From: Cytophagales bacterium
GTDB taxonomy: Bacteria > Bacteroidota > Bacteroidia > Cytophagales > Bernardetiaceae
Reading direction: 5' to 3'
Assembly: GCA_004293815.1 (NCBI GenBank)
Contig: RDZD01000015.1
Span: 1-64,000, forward strand
DNA length: 64,000 nucleotides
The notes under the pieces are model-generated. The model saw only the letters and a list, made by a program, of their open reading frames with translations, ran no database searches and was not told where the DNA came from. Position numbers and translations under genes: made by a program. Shown here piece after piece: positions 1 through 8,853 of this stretch (the first letter of the stretch is position 1; every line of letters starts with the position of its first letter).

Positions 1-11
1 TTTTGCTTTGT

Positions 12-713
12 ATGAATAAAAGAACTTTCCTCAAAACGTCCTTGCTGGCATCTGCTGGCCTAGTCTCACTCTCTAGCGCATGGCCTCAAGTGTCTATAAA
101 CGAAGAATTTACTCTTCCTAAACTGGACTTTGATTACAAAGCCCTAGAGCCTCATATAGACTCAGCCACGATGGAAATTCATCATAGCAAACACCACGCA
201 AGCTATGTCAAAAAGCTTAATGAAGCTCTGCAAGGTTCTCCTTACAAAAACAAAGGTCTTAGCATAGAAGCCCTTCTCCAGAAACTCCCAGCAGAAGAAA
301 CCGCCATTCGTAACAATGGAGGTGGGCATTACAACCATAGTTTATTCTGGAAACTTCTTTCACCAACACCTTCCGAGCCTTCTACTGAGTTTTTAGCAGC
401 TCTTAAGAATCAGTTTGGTAGCTTAGAAACCTTCCAAGAGCAATTCCAGAAAGCTGCTCTTTCGCATTTTGGTTCAGGTTGGGTCTGGTTAGTTCTCAGC
501 AAAGGACGTTTAGAAATTTTAAGCACTGCAAATCAAGATAACCCTCTGATGGAGAAAATACTAGGCCGAAAAAAACTAAAACCTATCCTTGCGTTAGACG
601 TATGGGAACACGCCTACTATCTCAAATACCAAAACAAGCGTGTGGACTATGTGTCTGTTTTTTGGAAGGTACTCAACTGGCAAGAGGCTAGCCGTCTTTA
701 CATTCAAAAATAG
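12..713 (+). CDS. Exported Fe/Mn-family superoxide dismutase
   Basis: Converts superoxide to hydrogen peroxide and oxygen. From the ATG at 12 the protein has 233 residues. Residues 1-23 form a signal-like leader with a Tat-resembling KRTFLK motif, so it probably acts in the periplasm rather than the cytosol (inference). The four metal ligands are visible: His57 (EIHHSKHH), His109 (GHYNHSLFW), Asp196 and His200 (DVWEHAYY). Gln175 in STANQDNPL and Gly in place of the Fe-type glutamine near His109 favour the manganese or cambialistic type. A TTG at 3 would add three residues but ATG gives a cleaner leader. The upstream promoter lies outside the window. Confidence 0.93.
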   Translation: MNKRTFLKTSLLASAGLVSLSSAWPQVSINEEFTLPKLDFDYKALEPHIDSATMEIHHSKHHASYVKKLNEALQGSPYKNKGLSIEALLQKLPAEETAIRNNGGGHYNHSLFWKLLSPTPSEPSTEFLAALKNQFGSLETFQEQFQKAALSHFGSGWVWLVLSKGRLEILSTANQDNPLMEKILGRKKLKPILALDVWEHAYYLKYQNKRVDYVSVFWKVLNWQEASRLYIQK

Positions 714-834
714 GTTTTATGGCTTTTTTTTGATATAAAATTTGGATAATATAAAAAAAAGCTTTCTTTTACTGCATAATTAACAATATTATATTTCTAA
801 CTATTCGTTTATTTAAACTCTAAACTCTCTCATT

Positions 835-1272
835 ATGCGTCACTTACTTGGATTCGTGTTTTTGTTTTTGTTCACATTCTCTAGCTCTTTTGCGGCAGAA
901 TTCAACGCGCCAAACGCGACAGCAACCAGCACTGCCCCAAAAACAGAATTATCAGCCAAGGAACTTGGTGAAAAAGTTCGTTCGGCACGTGGCGGTAAAA
1001 AACTTAATCTTGTGGAGCGTACCGCGCTGAAAATGGTTAGTAAAAAAATTGAAAAAGCTCAAGTGAAAGCCAAAAAAGAAGGCAAAGAAGTACAAGCAGG
1101 TGATATCAAATCGTTACTCAAAACCTTCGGCTTGATTTTTATGATTGTAGGCTTAGTCTTAATCCTTTTAAGTGTCCTGAGCGTTTTAACAGGTGGTGTT
1201 AATATAGCTTCTGGTTCAGGTCTTTTTGTTTTGGGGCTTATACTCTATCTGGTAGCAGTTTACGCGCTGTAA
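835..1272 (+). CDS. Small exported membrane protein of unknown function
   Basis: I do not recognise a named family. The 145-residue product starts with a signal peptide (about residues 1-20, cleavage near SSFAA), then a short Ala/Thr/Asn-rich stretch, then a basic amphipathic segment (about 50-87, rich in Lys and Glu). Two hydrophobic helices follow at about 98-119 and 124-143, ending at the C terminus. This order (signal peptide, lysine-rich helix, C-terminal membrane hairpin) is common among small Bacteroidota envelope proteins, some of which carry TM2-like domains, but no TM2 signature residues are visible. It is monocistronic, with a clear terminator just downstream. Confidence 0.75.
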   Translation: MRHLLGFVFLFLFTFSSSFAAEFNAPNATATSTAPKTELSAKELGEKVRSARGGKKLNLVERTALKMVSKKIEKAQVKAKKEGKEVQAGDIKSLLKTFGLIFMIVGLVLILLSVLSVLTGGVNIASGSGLFVLGLILYLVAVYAL

Positions 1273-1293
1273 AAAGCTGATTTAAATGTATTA

Positions 1294-1333
1294 AAAACAT
1301 CACTTGCGAAATCAAGTGGTGTTTTTTGTTTTA
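1294..1333. terminator. Bidirectional rho-independent terminator
   Basis: An 11-bp stem (1296-1306 with 1313-1323, one G-U pair) with a 6-nt loop is followed by a T run on the plus strand and preceded by an A run. It can end the 835-1272 gene and the convergent methyltransferase gene, whose last codons overlap it. Confidence 0.85.
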
Positions 1334-2059
1334 TAGGTAAAGATAGTAAGGCTTGAGTAGCTGTACAAACTCTGTCGTATATTGCTTTGGCGCATCGTAG
1401 ATAACAAAATCTACAGAGTTGATTTCAGCAGCCATGGTTTGTGCAGAAAAAGAAGCTATTTGCCTAAAAACAGTAGGATTATCTGTAAAATTTCTGACTG
1501 ATATCAATCTTTTGAGCGTAAAACCGTTGTTTTTAGCTTTTGAAACAAATAAATTCATTTCGTTGGGTGGCAGCAGTATATCAAAATGGCCTCTTTCTGT
1601 CAATAAATAGCGAATTGCCTTCAGTAAGTCCTCAAAAGTAAGCGTCACTTGGTGATGCGCCTGTTGCCTCTGACTAACAGGCGACTGCGATTGATGAGTA
1701 TAAAAAGGTGGATTGGTGATGATGTAGTCAAACTTTTGGCTTCCAAGCCTGTACTGTACTTCTTCATTCCGCACGTCTGCATGAAACAAGTTAAGACGAT
1801 TTGACCACTGGCTGCCTCTGAAGTTTTCGGTAGCTTCAGCAGCGGCCTGCGCATCTAGCTCCACAGCATATATTTGCGCTTGTGTACGCTGTGCCAGCAT
1901 GAGACTGAGCAAACCTGTGCCTGCGCCAATGTCTAAGATAAAGTCTGAGTAATGAGGGCTGGCCAATGCGCCAAACAGGCAGGCATCGGTAGTAACCTTC
2001 ATGCCGCCTTTGGCCTGCTGAATGCGAAACTCCTTGAATTGAAAGTAATTATTGGACAT
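1331..2059 (-). CDS. trmN6: tRNA1(Val) (adenine(37)-N6)-methyltransferase
   Basis: SAM-dependent N6-adenine methyltransferase of the TrmN6/YfiC family, which modifies A37 next to the anticodon of tRNA-Val in the cytoplasm. The 242-residue length is typical. Near the N terminus is FRIQQAKGGMKVTTDACLFG, which resembles the family start; motif I is DIGAGTGLLSL (about residues 43-53) and the catalytic motif is NPPF (about 116-119), the signature of exocyclic-amine methylation. It lies 24 bp downstream of rimM on the same strand, so the two probably form an operon for translation-apparatus maturation. The start ATG at 2059 gives the expected N terminus. Confidence 0.88.
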   Translation of the reverse strand: MSNNYFQFKEFRIQQAKGGMKVTTDACLFGALASPHYSDFILDIGAGTGLLSLMLAQRTQAQIYAVELDAQAAAEATENFRGSQWSNRLNLFHADVRNEEVQYRLGSQKFDYIITNPPFYTHQSQSPVSQRQQAHHQVTLTFEDLLKAIRYLLTERGHFDILLPPNEMNLFVSKAKNNGFTLKRLISVRNFTDNPTVFRQIASFSAQTMAAEINSVDFVIYDAPKQYTTEFVQLLKPYYLYL

Positions 2060-2083
2060 AGACTTGCAAAAAACACCTCAACT

Positions 2084-2632
2084 CTAGTCGTCGCGTTCGG
2101 TATCGTCACCGCCTGTATAGACTTCGATAAACCCCTCAGGCAAATTTGTTCTGATGTGCTTGGTAGCCAAATCAATATGAGGCACAAATACATTGTTGAT
2201 TGGAATCAATATCTCATGCCCTTTATGATTAACTGCCAAAATGTTGTACTGAGGTGCTTCGTAAATACTCTCTACTTGGCCAATAAAGCCTAGATTGAGG
2301 TCTTCCACTTGCATACCTACTAAATCATGCAAATAATATTCGTCATCAGCCAATTGTGGTAAACTGCGGAGCGGCAGAAAAATCGCAGCCCCCTTCAAAC
2401 TCAAAGCCACCGTTTCTGTATTAACATCTTCTAGCTTGAGCAAGAGTTGCTCTTTATGCATTTTGGCTTTTTCTACGGCGTAGGGCAACAACGTATTTTT
2501 TTGCTCAATAAAAATATGTTTGAGTTTGAGGTAGGTTTCAGGGGTTTCGGTATCCAAAACCGCCACCAGCTCACCATTTGTGCCAAAAGGTTTTAGAATG
2601 TAACCCAGTTCAAAGCAGCTAGACTTATTCAT
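2084..2632 (-). CDS. rimM: Ribosome maturation factor RimM
   Basis: Assists 16S rRNA processing and 30S head assembly by binding ribosomal protein S19. The 182-residue product (ATG at 2632; a TTG at 2644 would add four residues) has the N-terminal RimM beta-barrel (ELGYILKPFGTNGELVA) and the C-terminal PRC-barrel (YYLHDLVGMQV ... GHEILIPINNVFV ... ILIP and the final LPEGFIEVY typical of the family). In many bacteria rimM follows rpsP and precedes trmD; neither neighbour is present here, and the partner is trmN6 instead. An acidic tail (GGDDTERDD) closes the protein. Confidence 0.93.
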   Translation of the reverse strand: MNKSSCFELGYILKPFGTNGELVAVLDTETPETYLKLKHIFIEQKNTLLPYAVEKAKMHKEQLLLKLEDVNTETVALSLKGAAIFLPLRSLPQLADDEYYLHDLVGMQVEDLNLGFIGQVESIYEAPQYNILAVNHKGHEILIPINNVFVPHIDLATKHIRTNLPEGFIEVYTGGDDTERDD

Positions 2633-2858
2633 TTTACAAGACAAAGTAGGTTTTCGACTTTAAGCACTGGCTAAAATCTGAGCACAAAATTAGGACTATA
2701 TTCTTGAATAGTGCATAATGAGCCTGTTTTTTTCTCTTAAACCTAATAAAAGTATTCGTCGGTGTTGTTTCTGGTACACACAATGGGCGTATTCTCTAAC
2801 ATTGGCTACTCATATTTATCACTAAACATTAAACAAAAAATTGATTACAGATTTGCTG

Positions 2859-2938
2859 TTATATCATTCTCATAAATTCGCCGTATCATCGCCGTATATT
2901 CACCATATCATCTACATCTATAAAAGATATTGAAATAA
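2859..2938 (+). repeat. Copy A of a dispersed 80-bp intergenic repeat
   Basis: This segment aligns without gaps to the reverse complement of 43281-43360; by hand I count about 15 mismatches in 80 positions. Its core is built of 11-nt units: CGCCGTATCAT, CGCCGTATATT, CACCATATCAT, then a degenerate CTACATCTAT. Both copies sit in intergenic DNA beside a promoter. Function unknown: it may be a protein-binding array, a structured RNA leader or a miniature mobile element. Confidence 0.75.
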
Positions 2939-2973
2939 TGTTTTATAAAAAAAGTTTAAATTCATTACTGAAC

Positions 2974-3004
2974 TTGCTTGCTTATTTTTTTATTTCTATA
3001 TTTG
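2974..3004 (+). promoter_or_regulatory. Bacteroidota-type promoter
   Basis: TTG at 2974-2976 is followed after exactly 20 bases by TATATTTG (2997-3004), a perfect TAnnTTTG -7 element. Predicted transcription start is near 3010, which supports the ATG at 3032 as the start of the next gene. Confidence 0.7.
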
Positions 3005-3031
3005 AAAAAATGTTATCAAAGCCAATCTACT

Positions 3032-3787
3032 ATGAGCAATATTCTGTCGTTTGGGTTTAGTCTTATTTGTTTGCTATTGATGGCTTATTTAGGCTATGTG
3101 TTTGTTACTGATGCAGTTCTAATTGGCACATGGCAGGATTGGGTGGTAGGCACTGCTGCCTTTATTTGGCTCATGGTTATTGTCACTGTGCCATGGAACA
3201 CCCACTTCAAAGCTAAAGAAGTACTAGACGATGCCGCCATTTCAAAAAGAAAAGATATTTTGGTGGTGGAAGAGACTTTAGAATATGCCAAAAAAGTAGC
3301 TCGCAACTCTTTGCGCGTAGCCATTCTCTTGCATGTAGTCACTGCTTTAATTCTGTTAGCTATTGCTTTTACGGGCTGGAGCGTCGTAGGTTATTATGCG
3401 GCTGCGCTCACTGCACTTTTTGCAGGTCTGCGCCCTTCTATTCGTTACTATGAATATGTGAGGCATAAACTGGACGGCATCAAACTAGAGTTTAGATACC
3501 CACGCGAAGATCTTTATGAAGTGCAACGCCTTTTGGAGGACTTTAAACAACGTATTGAAACCCTAGAAAATACGCTTACACTAGATCCAGAAAAGCACTC
3601 TTGGCGGCAAGATGTGGACAAAATGCACCATGATTTACAGTATGAAATTGAAGAGTTGGCACAAAATACCCAAAAACGTACAGAGGAACTGGATCTTCAG
3701 CATAAAGAAGGTATGAAAAAGATAGCACAGGATAGTGCTGTTTTGGATAGTATTAGAGAACTTGTGAAATTTTTTAAGAAAAGTTAG
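3032..3787 (+). CDS. Membrane protein with C-terminal coiled coil, function unknown
   Basis: I do not recognise a family. From the ATG at 3032 (MSNILSFG) the product has 251 residues. Hydrophobic helices are visible at about 4-26, 34-54, 90-112 and 115-134, arranged as two hairpins separated by a soluble segment (KAKEVLDDAAISKRKD). After a conserved-looking LRPSIRYYEYVRHKLDGIKLEFRYPR-type stretch the C-terminal third (about 155-251) is strongly charged and heptad-like, predicting a cytoplasmic coiled coil. It lies 18 bp upstream of gldH and is probably co-transcribed with it, so a role in the envelope or gliding machinery is possible but only inferred. Confidence 0.8.
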   Translation: MSNILSFGFSLICLLLMAYLGYVFVTDAVLIGTWQDWVVGTAAFIWLMVIVTVPWNTHFKAKEVLDDAAISKRKDILVVEETLEYAKKVARNSLRVAILLHVVTALILLAIAFTGWSVVGYYAAALTALFAGLRPSIRYYEYVRHKLDGIKLEFRYPREDLYEVQRLLEDFKQRIETLENTLTLDPEKHSWRQDVDKMHHDLQYEIEELAQNTQKRTEELDLQHKEGMKKIAQDSAVLDSIRELVKFFKKS

Positions 3788-3805
3788 CCTTGAAAAACAG
3801 TACCC

Positions 3806-4282
3806 ATGTCTATTTTTTTTCGCATCGCTTGCCTATTTAGTTTGATTGCATTATCTTCTTGCGGCTGGTTCTCTGGCCGAATCATTAACACACTTGAGCC
3901 TGTAAATGCCCCTGATGGTTGGGGCGCAGACGATGTAAAAATTTTTGAGATGGAAGTAGAAGACACCCTAACTAAATACAACATAGGTGTCAATCTACAT
4001 CATAACAATAAACATCAAACCTTTGCAGTATCTATGAAATTAATGGTTGTGTCTCCTAACCGTGTTATTCAAGAATTACCTCTTAATTTGAGCTTGTTGG
4101 ATTCAGCGGGCAAGTACCAAGGCGAAAGCGGCACAGACTTTTATGAATTATCTTACTTAGTGGCAGAACGCCTCCGCCTTACTGAAATGGGTATTTATAC
4201 ACTAGAGCTAGTGGCCAATACAAACCATGAGGGGGTACAAAAAATAGGCGTTTGGGTTGAAAAAGCCCCACTTAAAAAATAA
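3806..4282 (+). CDS. gldH: Gliding motility lipoprotein GldH-like
   Basis: GldH is a lipoprotein required for gliding in Flavobacterium and is associated with the Bacteroidota type IX secretion/gliding apparatus. The 158-residue product has a lipoprotein signal (lipobox LSSC, Cys19). The mature region resembles GldH in its opening acidic strand (DTLTKYNIGVNLHHNN), the following SMKLMVVSP strand and a C-terminal segment where GldH describes the lipoprotein beta-sandwich (MGIYTLELVAN). Similarity is judged by eye and GldH sequences are divergent, so the name is probable rather than certain. It sits between a membrane protein and a methyltransferase on the same strand. Confidence 0.68.
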   Translation: MSIFFRIACLFSLIALSSCGWFSGRIINTLEPVNAPDGWGADDVKIFEMEVEDTLTKYNIGVNLHHNNKHQTFAVSMKLMVVSPNRVIQELPLNLSLLDSAGKYQGESGTDFYELSYLVAERLRLTEMGIYTLELVANTNHEGVQKIGVWVEKAPLKK

Positions 4283-4302
4283 ACATCTTTATTTTCCTCC
4301 AC

Positions 4303-5484
4303 ATGAGCGACACCTTTTCTTTTCTGGCTGAAGAAATTCAAAAAAGCCTTCAAAACAATTATTTCGTAAAAATTAGCCTAGGAAACTACAAAGGTTCAGA
4401 ACCCGATATAAAAAACATTTACATCAAGGTGATTGAGATCAAAAAAGAACTCAATCTGAGCTTTACATACCGCTATAAAACAAAGGATATTGTCAAAAAC
4501 TATCCCCTCCCACAAGCACTAGAGTTGATTCGCCTAGCACTAGCCTACAACCAGTTCCGAGTAGTGACACTTTTTACAACCCAGCATGACTGGGCTGGGG
4601 AGGTCAAAAAAGACAATAGTTTGAGCTTCAAAAAGCAAAAACCTTCATTCCTAGAAGCCCCCGAAAAAAATCACAATAAACAGAAAAACAGAAAGATAAG
4701 TCCCATTGGTAAGACTTATCTGCACGCCCTCAACATCACTGACGAAAAGGGCGAGGTCTATAAAAATGCTCAAGACAAATACAAACAAATAAACCATTAT
4801 ATCGAATTGCTCAGCAACTCCTTTCGTGAAATAAGCTGCGAAGAAATGCACATTGTGGACATGGGCGCGGGTAAAGGCTATCTCACCTTTGCGCTTTATG
4901 ACTATATAAAAAATACGCTTGCAAAGCAATTCCGCCTAACAGGTGTAGAAATGAGACCAGACCTAGTTCTATTTTGTAATCAGATTGCCCAGAATAATGG
5001 TTTTGAGTCGCTTACTTTTGTACAAAATAGCATACAAGATTTTCAAACTGATTCCATTGATGTGCTTATAGCTCTACATGCCTGCGATACCGCTACGGAT
5101 GATGCTATAGCCAAAGGCATAAAACACAATGCCGAACTTATTGTGGTGGCTCCTTGCTGTCATAAACAAATACGCCGACAGATGGAGCAGCAAAACCAAG
5201 AACACCTCTTGCAGCACATGACTAGACACGGCATCTTCTTGGAGCGTCAAGCTGAAATGATTACAGATAGCATTAGAGCCTTACTACTAGAGCTGCATGG
5301 CTATCAGACCAAAATCTTTGAATTTGTTTCAGACCTGCATACACCTAAAAATGTGATGATAGTAGGGCACAAGAAAAATAGCCCCAGCGAACACAAGAAA
5401 GCAGAAATTTTACAAAAGATATCGGATACAAAAGCCTTTTTTGGCATTAAGACACATTATTTAGAAACACTCCTCCAAGTATAA
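4303..5484 (+). CDS. Class I SAM-dependent methyltransferase (Methyltransf_32 / METTL25-like)
   Basis: The 393-residue product has an N-terminal domain of about 130 residues and then a methyltransferase fold. SAM-binding motif I is DMGAGKGYLTF (186-196). The segment HACDTATDDAIAKGI followed by VAPCCHKQIRRQM is characteristic of the family that includes bacterial Methyltransf_32 proteins and eukaryotic METTL25/RRNAD1; the CCH residues may bind metal. The substrate is not known; RNA is plausible by family. It starts 20 bp after gldH and probably shares its transcript. A basic, low-complexity linker (about 110-135) separates the domains. Confidence 0.78.
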   Translation: MSDTFSFLAEEIQKSLQNNYFVKISLGNYKGSEPDIKNIYIKVIEIKKELNLSFTYRYKTKDIVKNYPLPQALELIRLALAYNQFRVVTLFTTQHDWAGEVKKDNSLSFKKQKPSFLEAPEKNHNKQKNRKISPIGKTYLHALNITDEKGEVYKNAQDKYKQINHYIELLSNSFREISCEEMHIVDMGAGKGYLTFALYDYIKNTLAKQFRLTGVEMRPDLVLFCNQIAQNNGFESLTFVQNSIQDFQTDSIDVLIALHACDTATDDAIAKGIKHNAELIVVAPCCHKQIRRQMEQQNQEHLLQHMTRHGIFLERQAEMITDSIRALLLELHGYQTKIFEFVSDLHTPKNVMIVGHKKNSPSEHKKAEILQKISDTKAFFGIKTHYLETLLQV

Positions 5485-5514
5485 ATACGTTTGCTACAAT
5501 ATTTTTAAACCTCT

Positions 5515-5547
5515 GTTGGGTGATTACACCTAAATGGGCTTAATTTG
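5515..5547 (+). promoter_or_regulatory. Probable promoter of pyrD
   Basis: TTG at 5515-5517, a 22-base spacer and TTAATTTG at 5540-5547, one mismatch from TAnnTTTG. The predicted start near 5553 would leave a leader of about 50 bases before the pyrD ATG. Confidence 0.4.
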
Positions 5548-5603
5548 CATCGCTCTAGCGGGCATTTATATCTTTTAGTGCCTCACAACCAATATTTTGA
5601 GCT

Positions 5604-6650
5604 ATGTATAAACCAGTCATTCGTCCGCTTTTATTTGGGCTTGATGCCGAAAAGGCGCATAATTTGTCGCTCAGCGCACTTGATATTGCACACAAGCTAC
5701 CCCTTTTTGAAACTCTTTTGGGTGTAAAAAGCCAATGGATGCACCCAAGCCTAGAGCGCGAGTTGATGGGTTTATACTTTACAAATCCACTAGGCTTAGC
5801 GGCAGGGCTTGACAAAAACGGTGAACATATTTTGGGTATGCAGGCTCTTGGCTTTGGACATATTGAGGTGGGCACTGTAACCCCACGCCCACAAAGCGGC
5901 AACCCTCAACCGCGTTTATTCAGACTCAAAGCAGACCGTGCAATTATCAATCGCATGGGTTTTAACAACAAGGGTGTGGCAGCTCTCAAACTGCAGTTAC
6001 AAAAAGCCAAGCCGCATCTAGATGCTGTGATTGGCGTAAATATTGGTAAAAATAAAGATACGCCCAATGAAAACGCCGATCAAGATTATCTTTTTTGTTT
6101 CAATGAGTTGCATGAGTTTGCAGACTATTTTGTGGTGAATGTCAGCTCGCCCAATACACCCAATTTGCGCGAGCTTCAAGACAAAGAGCCTCTTACCAAA
6201 CTGCTAGAAAAACTTCAAGAAGCCAATGAAAAATTAAGCAGAAAACGCCCTATTCTTCTCAAAATCGCACCAGATCTCACCGAAGAACAGCTCAGCGACA
6301 TTGCAGATATTGTACACGCTACAAAATTAAGGGGCGTTGTGGCCACCAATACCACCATCGCTCGCAGCCAGCTCTCTACGTCTATTCAAACGGTTCAGCA
6401 AATTGGCGCAGGTGGATTGAGTGGGCAGCCTGTAACCCAGAGAAGCACACAGGTCATACGACAAATGCGCCAGATGTTGGGCAGTGGCAAAGTGATTGTG
6501 GGTGTGGGAGGCATTATGAGTGCAGCCGATGCCTTAGAAAAACTAGATGCAGGAGCAGACTTGCTGCAACTCTACACAGGATTTGTTTATGAAGGCCCAG
6601 CACTCATTACCAAAATCCTTAAAGCTATTAAAGACGATACCGATAAGTAA
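5604..6650 (+). CDS. pyrD: Dihydroorotate dehydrogenase (quinone), class 2
   Basis: Oxidises dihydroorotate to orotate in pyrimidine synthesis, passing electrons through FMN to membrane quinone. The 348-residue length and the N-terminal amphipathic extension (residues 1-40, MYKPVIRPLLFGLDAEKAHNL) are those of the membrane-associated class 2 enzyme. NPLGLAAGLDKNGE (61-74), the substrate-binding RMGFNNKG (118-125) and the catalytic NVSSPNTPNLRELQ (179-192, Ser182 as the base) are all present, as is the FMN phosphate-binding GVGGI near residue 300. It stands alone with its own likely promoter. Confidence 0.96.
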   Translation: MYKPVIRPLLFGLDAEKAHNLSLSALDIAHKLPLFETLLGVKSQWMHPSLERELMGLYFTNPLGLAAGLDKNGEHILGMQALGFGHIEVGTVTPRPQSGNPQPRLFRLKADRAIINRMGFNNKGVAALKLQLQKAKPHLDAVIGVNIGKNKDTPNENADQDYLFCFNELHEFADYFVVNVSSPNTPNLRELQDKEPLTKLLEKLQEANEKLSRKRPILLKIAPDLTEEQLSDIADIVHATKLRGVVATNTTIARSQLSTSIQTVQQIGAGGLSGQPVTQRSTQVIRQMRQMLGSGKVIVGVGGIMSAADALEKLDAGADLLQLYTGFVYEGPALITKILKAIKDDTDK

Positions 6651-6773
6651 GACGCTATAACACCATAAAATATTTTTTTATCAGATATTAATCTAGTTTA
6701 AGAGCTTTTCACGCAAAAGGTGTTTGTTTTGTGCATTCATTTAACATTATTCATACAAACGACTCTCAAGCTC

Positions 6774-7364
6774 ATGAAAAAGCACTTTATTTTAGTTTTA
6801 TTAATCACTTTAGCCTCTGTTTTTAACGCATTGGCACAAACTCAAGTGTGGAAGTTGGACAAATCGCATTCCTCTATTGGTTTTGCTATAGATCACATGG
6901 TGATTTCAGAAACCAAAGGCGAATTTGACGATTTTACACTGAATGTATTGGCAGACAAGCCCGACTTTACAGACGCAAAATTTGATGTAAACATTCCAGT
7001 TCAAAGCATCAACACTAAAGATAAAAAGCGCGATGAACACTTGGTAGGCCCAGACTTCTTTGATGCCGCCAAGTATCCAAACATTGTTATAAAAGGCGTG
7101 CAGTTCAAAAAAGTATCTGGTAAAAAATACAAAGCTATTGTAGACTTCGCTATGCACGGTATCACTAAGCGCGTTCAGCTCGATGCAGTTTTTAATGGCA
7201 TCGTAAAAGACCCTTGGGGCAATACCAGGGCGGGCTTATTGATTAGTGGTGAAATAGACCGCTATCTTTTTGATCTCAAATACAATTCTGCTCTTGAGGC
7301 AGGCGGTGTCGCTTTAGGCCAAATGGTACGCATTTCTTGTAGCTTTGAATTGATAAAAGGCTAA
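6774..7364 (+). CDS. YceI-family periplasmic protein
   Basis: YceI proteins are lipocalin-like beta-barrels that bind isoprenoids or other lipids. From the ATG at 6774 the product has 196 residues, with a signal peptide (1-20, cleavage after FNALA before QTQVW). The family opening WKLDKSHSSIGFAIDHM, the central DKKRDEHLVGPDFFDAAKYP and the closing ALGQMVRISCSFEL are clear. The ORF extends upstream but the leader only makes sense from this ATG. Physiological ligand unknown; often linked to oxidative or osmotic stress, which is inference here. Followed by a strong terminator. Confidence 0.9.
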   Translation: MKKHFILVLLITLASVFNALAQTQVWKLDKSHSSIGFAIDHMVISETKGEFDDFTLNVLADKPDFTDAKFDVNIPVQSINTKDKKRDEHLVGPDFFDAAKYPNIVIKGVQFKKVSGKKYKAIVDFAMHGITKRVQLDAVFNGIVKDPWGNTRAGLLISGEIDRYLFDLKYNSALEAGGVALGQMVRISCSFELIKG

Positions 7365-7392
7365 GAAACCTTTAAATTTTTGATATTTGATA

Positions 7393-7427
7393 AAAAAAAC
7401 GCTACATCAATCATGTAGCGTTTTTTT
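7393..7427. terminator. Rho-independent terminator, bidirectional
   Basis: A perfect stem of 15 bp (7393-7407 with 7413-7427) around a 5-nt loop, with A and T runs forming its outer part. It ends the yceI transcript and may act as a second stop for ahcY from the other side. Confidence 0.9.
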
Positions 7428-7466
7428 ATCTGTAGTATTGGACATTATCATTGAACTCTAAAATCA

Positions 7467-7518
7467 ATAAAAAACTTGCTACATTAGCCAATAAATCGTG
7501 GCAATGCAGCAAGCTTTT
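7467..7518 (-). terminator. Terminator of ahcY
   Basis: Two stacked helices (AAAACTTGCT with AGCAAGCTTTT, then ATTAGCCA with TGGCAAT, each with one bulge) lie just downstream of the ahcY stop on the minus strand, where the left flank reads as a T run. Confidence 0.65.
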
Positions 7519-7539
7519 GAGTCTTAGAATTGACAAATT

Positions 7540-8853
7540 CTAATAGCGGTAGTATTCAGGCTTATATGGGCCGTCTACACTTACGCCAATGTAGTCTGCT
7601 TGCTCTGAGGTCAACTCTTCAAGCTCCACACCAATTTTAGAGAGGTGCAAACGTGCCACCATTTCATCCAAATGCTTAGGCAACACATACACCTTATTTT
7701 CATAGTTTTTGTGGTTTTGCCAAAGCTCGATTTGAGCCAAAGTTTGGTTTGTGAATGAGTTAGACATCACAAAAGACGGGTGACCTGTAGCGCAGCCCAA
7801 GTTCACCAAACGACCTTCTGCCAAGATAATCAATTCACGACCCTCTATGGTGTAGATATCCACTTGAGGTTTCACCTCATTACGTGTGTGACCGTAATTT
7901 TTGTTTAACCATGCCATGTCGATTTCATTATCGAAGTGGCCTATGTTACAGATGATTGCTTTATCCTTAGCAGCACGGAAATGCTTCTCATTAATGATGT
8001 TGCAGTTGCCAGTGGCTGTAACAACAATATCAGCCTGAGGAATAGCTTTGCTCATAGGCATAACAGCAAAACCATCCATAGCCGCTTGCAAAGCACAAAT
8101 TGGATCAATTTCTGTAACAATGACACGTGCGCCCGCACCTACGAGTGAAGCCGCAGAGCCTTTGCCCACATCGCCATAGCCCGCTACGACAGCCACTTTT
8201 CCAGCCATCATCACGTCTGTAGCACGGCGGATAGCGTCTACGCAAGACTCTTTGCAGCCATATTTGTTATCAAATTTTGACTTCGTAACCGAGTCATTGA
8301 CGTTGATGGCAGGAATTGGCAAAGTGCCTTTTTCTACGCGTCCATAAAGTCTGTGTACACCAGTCGTAGTTTCTTCAGAAATGCCTTTGACGTGTGCTGC
8401 AAGTTCAGGATATTTATCCAACACAACATTTGTAAGGTCACCACCGTCATCAAGAATCATGTTCAAGGGCTGACGATCTTTGCCAAAGAACAGAGTTTGG
8501 TCAATACACCACTCATATTCTTCTTCAGTCATACCTTTCCATGCAAAAACAGGAATCCCCGCAGCCGCAATAGCAGCAGCCGCATGGTCTTGTGTAGAAA
8601 AAATGTTGCAAGAAGACCATTGTACGTCTGCGCCAAGTTCCACGAGCGTTTCAATAAGTACAGCAGTTTGAATGGTCATGTGTAAGCAGCCAGCGATGCG
8701 TGCACCTGCGAGCGGCTTAGTGTGTCTATACTTATCGCGCAAAGCCATCAAGCCAGGCATTTCTGCCTCTGCCAAACGGATTTCTTTGCGTCCCCACGCT
8801 GCAAGTGAGATGTCTTTTACTTTGTACTTGGGTGCAGTTTCTACTGTCATCAT
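7540..8853 (-). CDS. ahcY: Adenosylhomocysteinase
   Basis: Hydrolyses S-adenosylhomocysteine to adenosine and homocysteine using bound NAD, relieving product inhibition of the cell's methyltransferases. The 437-residue product (ATG at 8853; an adjacent ATG at 8850 is equally possible and a TTG at 8883 unlikely) carries the substrate-binding [10 protein letters not shown] near residue 55, the NAD-binding [13 protein letters not shown] near residue 210, and the canonical C terminus KPEYYRY. The hexapeptide-like [10 protein letters not shown] near residue 290 is also present. It is monocistronic between a terminator and a promoter of its own. Confidence 0.97.
   Translation of the reverse strand: MMTVETAPKYKVKDISLAAWGRKEIRLAEAEMPGLMALRDKYRHTKPLAGARIAGCLHMTIQTAVLIETLVELGADVQWSSCNIFSTQDHAAAAIAAAGIPVFAWKGMTEEEYEWCIDQTLFFGKDRQPLNMILDDGGDLTNVVLDKYPELAAHVKGISEETTTGVHRLYGRVEKGTLPIPAINVNDSVTKSKFDNKYGCKESCVDAIRRATDVMMAGKVAVVAGYGDVGKGSAASLVGAGARVIVTEIDPICALQAAMDGFAVMPMSKAIPQADIVVTATGNCNIINEKHFRAAKDKAIICNIGHFDNEIDMAWLNKNYGHTRNEVKPQVDIYTIEGRELIILAEGRLVNLGCATGHPSFVMSNSFTNQTLAQIELWQNHKNYENKVYVLPKHLDEMVARLHLSKIGVELEELTSEQADYIGVSVDGPYKPEYYRY

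Larger units (their letters stand above)
2633..3031. other. Intergenic region between divergent rimM and a membrane-protein gene
   Basis: About 400 bp with no convincing open frame. It contains one copy of a dispersed 80-bp repeat (2859-2938) and the promoter of the plus-strand gene (2974-3004). I see no strong terminator or structured RNA in the rest. Confidence 0.6.
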
